The notes beneath the pieces were generated by a model. That model saw only the letters and a program-made list of their open reading frames with translations. It did no database searches and was not told the DNA's origin. Below, in pieces: positions 8,749 through 16,800 of a stretch of DNA of 64,000 nt (within the stretch, counting starts at the first letter, position 1; every line of letters starts with the position of its first letter). The stretch spans positions 62,001-126,000 of the forward strand of contig NZ_QWGR01000002.1 of assembly GCF_003576475.1 (NCBI RefSeq). Direction: 5' to 3'. This DNA comes from Maribellus luteus. Lineage in GTDB: Bacteria > Bacteroidota > Bacteroidia > Bacteroidales > Prolixibacteraceae. Both the position numbers and the translations under genes were made by a program.

Positions 8749-8961
8749 TTAATTAATTGTTTCCGCGGGTGCCAGGTGCATGTTGCAAACCGGGCAAACT
8801 CCGGGTTCTTTGTACTTTTTTTCTCCTTCGCATTTCATGGGGCATTGGTAAAGAGTTCCACTTTGGGTGTTACCGTGTTGCCCTTGTTGATGTGCACTCA
8901 CAGAAGGTGCTACATGCATTTTTCTTTTTCTGGTTGCGAATATTTCCTTTACATTTTTCAT
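8749..8961 (-). CDS. Small standalone CPMK-type heavy-metal-binding protein
   Basis: A 70-residue protein made almost only of one module like those at the N-terminus of the ATPase: YQCPMKCEG then GVCPVCNMHLAP, with Cys40, Cys44, Cys56 and Cys59. Ahead of it are a basic start (KRKMHV) and a His/Gln-rich linker. There is no signal peptide, so it is probably cytoplasmic. It may act as a metal buffer or as a donor for the ATPase. It lies 21 nt upstream of the SHOCT gene. This is about as small as such a protein can be, but the conserved module makes the call safe. Confidence 0.82.
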   Translation of the reverse strand: MKNVKEIFATRKRKMHVAPSVSAHQQGQHGNTQSGTLYQCPMKCEGEKKYKEPGVCPVCNMHLAPAETIN

Positions 8962-9053
8962 GATCTGTTGCTTTTAAATTGTATAGTAAAGGTAGAGGCT
9001 GCTGAGTGAGAAAACGTTACACTTTTTTTAGATTGATTTACATGATTTTGAAC

Positions 9054-9632
9054 TTATACATCGTTGAGCGATGTGCGTTTTTGCTCGCCCAGTTTTTTAA
9101 AGTAAGAAGGCGTAAAACCCGTCACTTTTTTGAACTGCCCCGATAGATGTGCCACACTGCTGTAGCCCATTTCCCAGGCGATTTCGCTCAGCGTTTTTTC
9201 GTCGTATACCAGCAGCTCTTTCACCCGCTCAATTTTCAGGTGAATAAGGTGCTTTTCGATGGTGGTGCCTTCTACCGACGAAAACAATGAACTGAGGTAC
9301 GGATAGTCGAGGTTGAGTTGGGCAACCAGGTAATCCGAGAAATTCAACTTGTTTTCTTCGTTGCGCTGGTACACGTAGTCGATGGAAATGGCCTTTATCT
9401 TTTCAATCAAGCGGCTTTTGGCATCGTTAATGATCTCGAAACCCACTGTTTTTAGCCGGGCATTAATCTTTTCCAGCACTTCCGGTTGAAGGTCATTTTT
9501 TAGTGTCACGGTCCCCAGTTGTACGTTTTCAGTCGGGATGCCGGCGTCTTTAAAAATCTGCGAAACCACCATAATACAGCGGTTGCAAACCATATTTTTG
9601 ATGTTGATCTTCATGAAATTTTCGTTTTTCAT
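9054..9632 (-). CDS. HMA-AraC fusion transcription regulator
   Basis: A 192-residue regulator. Residues 8-75 form an HMA-like metal-binding fold with Cys16-Asn-Arg-Cys19 (motif MVCNRC), and residues ~95-185 form an AraC-type DNA-binding domain with two helix-turn-helix units. Recognisable segments are LSEIAWEMGYSSVAHLSGQFKK and GFTPSYFKKL. The architecture suggests that metal bound at the CxxC pair controls DNA binding. Its ATG overlaps the stop of the PII gene by one base (TAATG), so the two are translationally coupled. An internal Met at residue 7 (9614) could be the start instead. A second regulator of the same design lies at 18353-18922. The target is probably this island. Confidence 0.9.
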   Translation of the reverse strand: MKNENFMKINIKNMVCNRCIMVVSQIFKDAGIPTENVQLGTVTLKNDLQPEVLEKINARLKTVGFEIINDAKSRLIEKIKAISIDYVYQRNEENKLNFSDYLVAQLNLDYPYLSSLFSSVEGTTIEKHLIHLKIERVKELLVYDEKTLSEIAWEMGYSSVAHLSGQFKKVTGFTPSYFKKLGEQKRTSLNDV

Positions 9633-9973
9633 TAAACCGCCAAAATGCCGTTTTCATCGGTACGAACTTTGAATACTTCGTCGACCGGAGAAACGATGAT
9701 CATGCCATCGCCCCGGTATCCGGTTCTTCCGTTCTGACGAATAAGCTGAATCACGGGGGCAACATGTTCGTCGGCCACCAGTATCTCCAGTTTTATTACC
9801 CGGTAAGCATCGGTAAACGGGTACTGGTCGTTGATGTGTTCTTTCTCGTGGTCTGAGTAGCGGCCTGTGCCCTCGCATCTTACAAGCGTCATGCTGAAGA
9901 ATCCTTCCTTTTTCAGCGCGTTGTACACCTCTTCCGTTTTTCGGTGTCGTATGTAAGCTTTTATTAGTTTCAT
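9632..9973 (-). CDS. PII-like signalling protein in the metal island
   Basis: A 113-residue protein of the GlnB/PII fold. The conserved elements are the start MKLIKAYIR, the B-loop TGYRGDGMIIVSPVDE (normally TGxxGDGKIFVxPV) and the C-terminal RTDENGILAV. The T-loop (about 36-55) is divergent: the usual GRQKG is GRYSD, and the Tyr that is uridylylated in GlnB is not at the normal position. It sits between metal-efflux genes rather than near amtB or glnA. That recalls the PII group I remember being described next to heavy-metal RND pumps. It may sense ATP/ADP or a metal and act on a pump or on the AraC-type regulator encoded by the overlapping next gene. Family membership is solid; the role is inference. 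Confidence 0.86.
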   Translation of the reverse strand: MKLIKAYIRHRKTEEVYNALKKEGFFSMTLVRCEGTGRYSDHEKEHINDQYPFTDAYRVIKLEILVADEHVAPVIQLIRQNGRTGYRGDGMIIVSPVDEVFKVRTDENGILAV

Positions 9974-10056
9974 GATTTGTATGATTTAATGTTCCGTAAG
10001 GCCAGAGTTTCTGTCCTGCAACCAACTCCCTGCTTTGACCTTCGTTCTATTTTTAT

Positions 10057-10257
10057 TTAGCTTTCTTTTTCCGGACAGTTGGTGATGTCCTGAATTCCGC
10101 AACCGGCACAAGATCCGTCTTGATCGAGCTTGCTTTCATCAAAGGAGCAGGCATGGCCGGTAAAAGAAGCGTCTTTGTTAAACAGCAATTTCACACCCAG
10201 TGCCAAAGTCATAATGGCTACCAGGATAATTGTCACGATCAGAATTTTCAAATACAT
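10057..10257 (-). CDS. Small membrane-anchored Cys-rich protein
   Basis: A 66-residue protein: one N-terminal membrane helix (residues 3-27), then a short tail with five cysteines in GHACSFDE, GSCAGCGIQDITNC. The layout recalls the NqrM/DUF539 type of small membrane proteins that deliver iron to redox complexes, but the match is only in general shape. Here it lies in a metal-efflux island. AAAGGAGT lies 5 nt before the start, a good ribosome-binding site. The Cys-rich tail would face the periplasm if the helix inserts in the usual way. Real gene likely; function unknown. Confidence 0.65.
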   Translation of the reverse strand: MYLKILIVTIILVAIMTLALGVKLLFNKDASFTGHACSFDESKLDQDGSCAGCGIQDITNCPEKES

Positions 10258-10285
10258 GGTTTACTCCTTTCTTCTTTTGTTTCAG

Positions 10286-10314
10286 AGTTCCCGGAGTTAA
10301 AATGCCGGGGAACT
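10286..10314. other. Hairpin in the leader of the small Cys-rich membrane protein gene
   Basis: AGTTCCCGG (10286-10294) can pair with CCGGGGAACT (10305-10314) with one bulge. The T run follows on the plus strand, against the direction of the genes, so this may be a leader structure, a processing site or a stop for antisense transcripts. Confidence 0.35.
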
Positions 10315-10449
10315 TTTTCCATCTCTTTTTTCTTGTTGTAACTTACAAAATCACTGATATTCAGCTGTTACATTATTTTATAAAAGGTTTCCGTAATTTT
10401 TGTATCAAAAGCTCATTGTGCGTTCAATTGCTCTCAAGCGCTTCCTTTT

Positions 10450-10785
10450 TCATTCAACATGTTTCTTTTGATTCAAATCGCAACAATCCAATTTATGGCC
10501 GCCAAAACTTTTCTTGTTTTGTGCTGCCATGTTTTTTAGCCATCCCCTGAATCCTTTTATTCTCTTTTCGGAAAGGGATGTTTTAATACCGGCAGTATTC
10601 AGTTCACTGATTATTTCTTCTTCGCTAATCCTGTATGGATTAAAGTAAACAGTGATTGTTTGCTTATCAAACAGTACGTTCTGAATGCCTTCTTCTTTTT
10701 TAAGAGAAGTTAAACAAGCGTTGAGCAAGTCATGGTCCGGGAGTTCGTCAACCCTTAGTTGGATGTTTTGAATGTAATCTTCCAT
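10450..10785 (-). CDS. HMA-like fold protein lacking the CxxC pair
   Basis: A 111-residue cytoplasmic protein. Residues 5-80 have the beta-alpha-beta pattern of an HMA domain (IQLRVDELPDHDLLNACL, GIQNVLFDKQTITVYFNP, SEEEIISELNTAGI). Only a single Cys (Cys24) stands where the metal-binding loop should have a CxxC pair. The C-terminal tail has a Cys-Cys pair (KLDCCD, 101-102) and ends in a Lys/His segment. It lies 63 nt downstream of cusB. It could bind metal through its tail, or be a degenerate chaperone that interacts with partner HMA domains. No characterised relative is recognised. Confidence 0.7.
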   Translation of the reverse strand: MEDYIQNIQLRVDELPDHDLLNACLTSLKKEEGIQNVLFDKQTITVYFNPYRISEEEIISELNTAGIKTSLSEKRIKGFRGWLKNMAAQNKKSFGGHKLDCCDLNQKKHVE

Positions 10786-10848
10786 GACGTTTCCTTTTAG
10801 TTGTTGAAATCATCCGGAAGAGGTCAGGGCCCCTCCGGTTTTTAGTAC

Positions 10849-12627
10849 TTACTGAAGCGTGTCTTTGTTTTCCCCGCAACTCAGCATCATATCTCCGAAA
10901 TACGGATTTCGGATTTCCTCCGTTTCGCTAATCCAGTAAGCGCCTTTGTCATCGAGCGCCATAGGGCAATACTGGTAATAAACAGTGTCGTGGCTCAGTC
11001 CGAACATTTTCAGGCTGAGGTAAAAGGCATTGTTGAAGTCTGAAAGCGCCAGTCGTTGCTTGTCGATATCGCTTCCCGAACGAATGTTTTTTACGGAGCT
11101 GCTCAGCGTTTTGAGCTGATTCATCCAGGCCATGTGTGCATCGCCTTTCAGTAGTTTCATGTCAACCGAATTCAGGGCCTCTTCCACTTTTTGAGCCTCC
11201 GAACTTACTTTTCCTGCATCGGATTCAACAAATGCATTGTTCATTTTCAGGTATGCATGCAACACTGCGGAAAGCTGGTTTACGAACTTCGGATCGGATT
11301 CAACCCGTTTTATTTCCGTGTGTTGATCTTCGTTCATATTCATTCCTCCGTGGTTGTGTCCGCCTGACGAAGCGCCACCTTCAGGATTCATCATGCTGTG
11401 TTTTCCGGCAAGCTGGGCTGCCGCATCAATACTGAAGGTACCGTTGACGGCTATTTCTTCACCTGGCTGCAGTCCGTTTTCAACTACATAACTTTCTCCC
11501 AGGGCAGGGCCAAGTTCTACCTCGCGCATGGTGAAATATACGCCTTGATCCGTTTCCGATTTTACATACACCAGCGAACGCTTGCCGGTCCACATCAGTG
11601 CTGTTTTCGGAACAACCACTGCGTCGGTTTTGGGCAGCTGGGCTTCCACTTTTCCGGATACAAACATTTCGGGTTTCAGTTTTAACCCTGGGTTGGATTT
11701 TACAACCCGTGCTTTTGCCACGCGGGTTAAAGGATTGATAACCGGGTCGAGGAAATCGATGGTGCCCTCGAAACTTTCGCCCGGAAGCGATTCAACCGTA
11801 AAAGTTACTTTGTCGCCTTTTTTTATCCACGGCATGTCCGATTCGTACACGTCAAAAAGTATCCATGCTTTTGAAAGATCGGCAATTTCATAAATGGCTT
11901 GACCTTTTTGGATGTAATCGCCGGTATTTACTTTTTTCTGTGTTACATAGCCCGAAACATCGGCCCTTACATCAAAGGTTTCCCGGGTTTCTCCTGAAGC
12001 CAGAACCTCTTCAATTTGTTGAGCACTTAGCTTCCAGTTGCTGAGTTTTTCTTTGGCAGCTTCAAAAAGCTGGGGTTGCGATGCTTTTATTTTCTGAGCT
12101 TCGAGCAGCTCTTCCTGTGCGGTAACCAGCTCGGGCGAATACACCGAGGCGATCACCTGTCCTTTTTTTACATAGTCGCCGGTAAAATTCACCATCAGTT
12201 CTTCTATCCTGCCCGGAATGTGTGACGATTGCGAAAACACCAGGCGTTCATCGGCCTGAACCTTGCCGTCGAGCCGTACAATTTTGACGGGGTCGGCTGA
12301 TCCAACCACGGCTGTTTGCACCCTGGCGAGTTGCATGGCTGTTGGCGACATGCTAATTGCTGCCGGGTCAATTTCTCCGTTTTGTTCTTCCTCCAGCGGA
12401 ATCAAATCCATACCGCACAAAGGGCAGTCGCCGGGTTCGTTTTGCCTGATCTGCGGGTGCATGGAACAAGTCCAGGTGGTTTCTCCGGCAGCCTCTTCGT
12501 GGCTGTGTTCATGATGGTGCTCGTCGGTGGTTTTGGCTTCTGAGCCTCCAAATATCAACCAGCCCAGCAGCAAGCCTGTTGCCAGCGTGGCCAGAATGAT
12601 GACGATTGTTTTTTTATTTGTGTTCAT
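10849..12627 (-). CDS. cusB: CusB-type RND periplasmic adaptor with CPMH module and DUF3347 tail
   Basis: A 592-residue membrane-fusion protein linking the RND pump to the outer-membrane channel. In order: a membrane anchor (residues 7-27), a His-rich segment (HHHEHSHEE), a heavy-metal module with WTCSMHP and CPLCGMDLIP (Cys54, Cys68, Cys71), the adaptor core with lipoyl and beta-barrel parts (residues ~115-415; GYVTQKKVNTGDYIQKGQ), a second His-rich linker (GGHNHGGMNMNEDQH) and a DUF3347 domain (~445-590) with QYCPMAL, YFGDMMLSCG. The Met/His/Cys content fits copper or silver delivery to CusA. Its start is 2 nt from the stop of cusC, so the three subunits form one operon. Confidence 0.94.
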   Translation of the reverse strand: MNTNKKTIVIILATLATGLLLGWLIFGGSEAKTTDEHHHEHSHEEAAGETTWTCSMHPQIRQNEPGDCPLCGMDLIPLEEEQNGEIDPAAISMSPTAMQLARVQTAVVGSADPVKIVRLDGKVQADERLVFSQSSHIPGRIEELMVNFTGDYVKKGQVIASVYSPELVTAQEELLEAQKIKASQPQLFEAAKEKLSNWKLSAQQIEEVLASGETRETFDVRADVSGYVTQKKVNTGDYIQKGQAIYEIADLSKAWILFDVYESDMPWIKKGDKVTFTVESLPGESFEGTIDFLDPVINPLTRVAKARVVKSNPGLKLKPEMFVSGKVEAQLPKTDAVVVPKTALMWTGKRSLVYVKSETDQGVYFTMREVELGPALGESYVVENGLQPGEEIAVNGTFSIDAAAQLAGKHSMMNPEGGASSGGHNHGGMNMNEDQHTEIKRVESDPKFVNQLSAVLHAYLKMNNAFVESDAGKVSSEAQKVEEALNSVDMKLLKGDAHMAWMNQLKTLSSSVKNIRSGSDIDKQRLALSDFNNAFYLSLKMFGLSHDTVYYQYCPMALDDKGAYWISETEEIRNPYFGDMMLSCGENKDTLQ

Positions 12628-12629
12628 CG

Positions 12630-13862
12630 TTAATATGTTTTTGCCGTGATGTAATTTAGTTTTGCCAGCGCGGTTTGTTGTTGTGTTTCCGCCAAGGCTT
12701 TCATTTTCTCGTATTGCAGCAGTTGTTGTTGCATGCGCAGCACTTCTTCAAAATCTTTCCCCGAATTTCCGTAGGCACTAAACAAAAGATTCAGTGTTTG
12801 ATCGGTTTGGCTGATCTGCTTGTCGTACAATTCAAGGAGTTCCTGCTGCTGCTGAATTTGGAACCAGATCATTTCGTAAGCAGAAGAGAGTGAAAGCACG
12901 GTTTCCTCTTTCTGAAGCGAATAATTTTCCTGCATCAACTGTGCTTCTTTTTGGGCTGCCTTGTACTTTTTCCTGAAAATCGGAATACTTACCGAAACCA
13001 TTGGCATCACTACGTTTTTGCCATTATCAGCCATGTCCATATCGGTTCTTTTGCCAAGAACGGCATAATCGAGCCCGACGCCGATTTTGGGTAGTCCATC
13101 CAGCCGGGCGGCTGTTTCAGAAGCTTCGCTGGCCTGCACTTTGGCATTTAAAGCCTTTAGCATCGGATTTTCAGTCAGCAACGAATCCTTTCTGAAATTT
13201 ACGGGAACTGTTTCAATTGGCAGCGAACCGCTAAGTATCACCGCTTCATCTTGTTCCCGGTTGAGCAGTTTGTTAAAAGCTGCCAGCAATGGTTTTTCTT
13301 TCATTTCCAGGATCGAAAGATTGGTTTGGGCATCTTTCAGCATAATGTCCACCCGCAACACGTCGGTCATTGGCGAAAGACCATTTTTGAACTTGGTGTT
13401 GGCAATGATTTTATACGACTCAAGGATGCCGATGTTTTCCTGCTCAATTTCTTTTAAGCGGTTCAGCTCATACAAAGGGTAATAAGCTGCAGCCACTTCG
13501 TAGAACAATTGGTTGCGGGCATCCAGGAATGACTGGTATTTTGCGTCGGCCATCAGCGAAGCCGCATCGGCTTTTGCTTCAAGCGTACCAAACCACGGAA
13601 ACATCTGGCTGAGCGAGAACTTGGCCCGTTGCGGTCCCACGCGTGTTTCCACCGGCGATAAAAAATAGCCAAACGAAAAGGTGGGGTCGGGTAACGAACT
13701 TACCTGCGGAACTTTTTGCAGGGCGGCTTCAAAGTCCTTGTATTTGGCTTGCAGCCCGGGGTTATTGACAGCCGCCATTTCAAGGTAGCTGTCCAGTGTT
13801 TGAGCCTGCACAGCGCTAAAGGCTGAAATAAACAGGACTATTAGTATGATTATCTTCTTCAT
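12630..13862 (-). CDS. cusC: TolC-family outer-membrane channel of the Cus system
   Basis: A 410-residue outer-membrane efflux protein. A signal peptide (first ~20 residues, ending VQAQ) is followed by the two repeated helical halves of the TolC fold, with long Gln/Glu/Ala-rich coiled-coil segments (for example QKEAQLMQENYSLQKEE). The family motif PLYELNRLKEIEQENI and a typical NPMLKALNAKVQASEA segment are visible. It provides the exit duct for metal exported by the RND pump. Its ATG overlaps the end of cusA by four bases (ATGA), and its stop lies next to the cusB start, so cusA-cusC-cusB are co-translated in this order. Confidence 0.93.
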   Translation of the reverse strand: MKKIIILIVLFISAFSAVQAQTLDSYLEMAAVNNPGLQAKYKDFEAALQKVPQVSSLPDPTFSFGYFLSPVETRVGPQRAKFSLSQMFPWFGTLEAKADAASLMADAKYQSFLDARNQLFYEVAAAYYPLYELNRLKEIEQENIGILESYKIIANTKFKNGLSPMTDVLRVDIMLKDAQTNLSILEMKEKPLLAAFNKLLNREQDEAVILSGSLPIETVPVNFRKDSLLTENPMLKALNAKVQASEASETAARLDGLPKIGVGLDYAVLGKRTDMDMADNGKNVVMPMVSVSIPIFRKKYKAAQKEAQLMQENYSLQKEETVLSLSSAYEMIWFQIQQQQELLELYDKQISQTDQTLNLLFSAYGNSGKDFEEVLRMQQQLLQYEKMKALAETQQQTALAKLNYITAKTY

Positions 13863-16800
13863 GACTGACTCTTTTTAAGTTTTCGCTCTTCGCGATAGCT
13901 GTACAGCACCGGTACAATGAAATAGGTGATGGCGGCAAAAATCATCCCTCCGAAGGCCGGAATCGCCATCGGAATCATAATGTCGGCACCGCGTCCGGTG
14001 GAAGTTAAAATCGGCAGCAAGGCAATAATTGTAGTGGCCGAAGTCATTACCGCGGGTTTAACCCTTCGTTGGCCGGCCTCCACCACCGCTGCCCTGATTC
14101 CTTTCCAGGTGTTGGGGCGGTTTCGGGCAAAACCTTGGTCGAGGTAAGTTCCCATCAATACGCCGTCGTCGGTGGCAATTCCAAACAAGGCGATGAATCC
14201 CACCCATACTGCCACACTCAGGTTGATCGTGTGCATCTGAAACAATTCACGCATGTTGGTTCCGAGAATGGAGAAATTAACAAACCATTCCTGTCCGTAG
14301 AGCCAAAGCATCATAAACCCACCGCTAAACGCCATGGCAATTCCGGTGAATATCATCAGCGAAGTAGTGACCGATTTGAACTGGAAATAGAGAATCAGGA
14401 AAACGATGGCCAGCACCAGTGGTACGATAATCGACAGCCGTTTTTCGGCGCGTACCTGGTTTTCGTAACTCCCTGAAAATTTGTAGCTCACACCGGCCGG
14501 AACGGTGAGTTCCCCGGAATCGATTTTTGCCTGAATCACATTCTGGGCATCGTTGACCACGGTAACTTCCGAAAAGCCTTCGCTTTTATCAAAAAGAACA
14601 TAGCCCACCAGAAAGGTCTCTTCGCTTTTGATGGCTTGCGGCCCGCGCTGGTATTCGAAATTTACCAGCTGGCTTAACGGAATTTGCGCACCGGTAGGCG
14701 TTTGCATCAGAATTTTTCCGAGCGCCTCCGGGTCATCGCGCAGCTCGCGCGGATAGCGCACCCTTACCGGGAAACGTTCGCGTCCTTCCACCGTGGATGT
14801 GATTTTCATGCCACCCACAGCAGTTTCTATTGTTTGCTGCACATCTTCCACATTCAATCCGTAGCGCGATATTTTATCCCGGTCAATATTGAACAGCAGA
14901 TAAGGTTTGCCCACAATCCGGTCGGCAAAAACGGCTTGTGCTTTTACCGAAGGAACGGTTTTGAGGATCTCTTCCAACTTTATCCCAAAGTCTTCGATGG
15001 TCTGTAAATCGGGCCCGTACACTTTAATTCCCATGGGGGCGCGCATCCCGGTTTGCAACATCACCAAACGAGTTTCAATGGGCTGTAGTTTCGGAGCCGA
15101 CGTAACGCCCGGAATTTTGGAAACACGTACAATCTCGTCCCAAATGTCGTCGGGAGAATGGATGTTTTCACGCCAGTTGCGGAAATAATTTCCGTGTTCG
15201 TCGGGAATTAGATGCTCTTGCGAAATACCCTGTTCCAGGGCTTCCTGGTTCGAAAGTTTGTCTCCCGATGTCAGAATGAAACGCCCTTCATGGTCGGTTT
15301 TGAAACGTACCCGGTGGCCGCGTTCATTGAGCATGTATTCCGGTTTGTAGTTGATCACATTTTCATACATGGAAATGGGAGCCGGGTCAAGCGCCGATTC
15401 TACGCGGCCGAGCTTACCGACGGTGAGTTCAACTTCCGGGATATTGGAAATGAGCATGTCGAGCTGACCCAAAACTTCCCTGTTATAAGCAATGCCCGAA
15501 TGTGGCATTGAAGTGGGCATCAGCAGGAAACTTCCTTCATCCAGTGACGGCATAAATTCTTTCCCTATTCCCGGAAATTCATGGGTTAAGGTAGACCAGA
15601 CACTGGTTGTGCGGATGTTCCATCCAAGCTTGTCAAAACCGCGGGCGGCAAATCCAAAAAGATTGCTAAAGCCCATCCAGGTGGTTACTCCCATAATAAT
15701 CAGGAAGGTTGGGATGGAAAGAAATGCAACTTTATGATCGAGACACCAGGTCAGTATTTTCTTGTAGAAATATTCAAGCAATGAAAAAGCCCCCAGGATA
15801 ATGGTCAGCAGAATGGCCACAAACACGACATTCATCACCAGGCTTTTGGTTGGTCCGAGTGGCAGCCAGTATCTTGCCAGCAGCCAGGTAACCCCGATGA
15901 GTACAATAACGATTTCGATGTACTCCAGGAGCCAGTTTCCGGCTTTTTGAATACGATGTGACAGGCTCTTGTTTTCAGTCTCTTGTTTTTTGTCTCTTGT
16001 TTGTTCCTTCTTGAATTGTTTGGCGGTTCCGGCTATTGCAAATGCCAGTATCATTATTCCTCCCCAAATTTGTCCGGTTATCAGCAGAACGATGCCAAGT
16101 GGGATGAGGATGATGTTCACCCATTTACGGATGATTTTGCTGTTGATGCGCGCGCCAAAAAACCAGTGTGCCAGTGCCGGCATAATAAACAGCGAAACAA
16201 TCAATGCTGCAATCAGTGCAAAGGTTTTGGTAAAGGCCAGCGGTATAAATAGTTTTCCTTCGGCAGCCTGCATGGTAAATACCGGGATAAAACTGACAAT
16301 GGTAGTTGAAACGGCTGTCAGGATAGCGGAACTTACTTCTGTAGAACCGTTGTATATCGTGGTGATGAGCTTTTGTCCGGGGGGTGCTTCTTTGGTGTGT
16401 TTGATTATGTTCTCCGAAAGAATCACCCCGAGATCGACCATGGTCCCGATGGCGATGGCGATACCTGAAAGTGCTACAATGTTGGCATCCACGTTAAAAT
16501 AACGCATGGCAATAAACACCATTAAAACGGCGATTGGCAGTAAGCTCGAAATAAGCAGCGATGCCCTCAGGTTGTATACCATGATGATTACCACCAGGAT
16601 GACGATCAGGACTTCGAGAGAGAGTGCCTCTTCGAGCGTTCCCAGGGTTTCGTAGATCAAGCCTGATCGGTCATAAAAGGGTACAATGGTAAGCTGGCTT
16701 TCCACTCCGTCGGGTAATACTTTTGAAGGCAACCCGGGTGCAATGTCTGCCATTTTTGCTTTTACATTGTTGATGACTTCCAGCGGATTGGCACCGTAGC

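Noticed and set aside
10814-10843. Hairpin between cusB and the HMA-like gene
   Set aside because: Pairing is interrupted and the T run is on the strand opposite to the genes, so it is not a convincing terminator for the operon.
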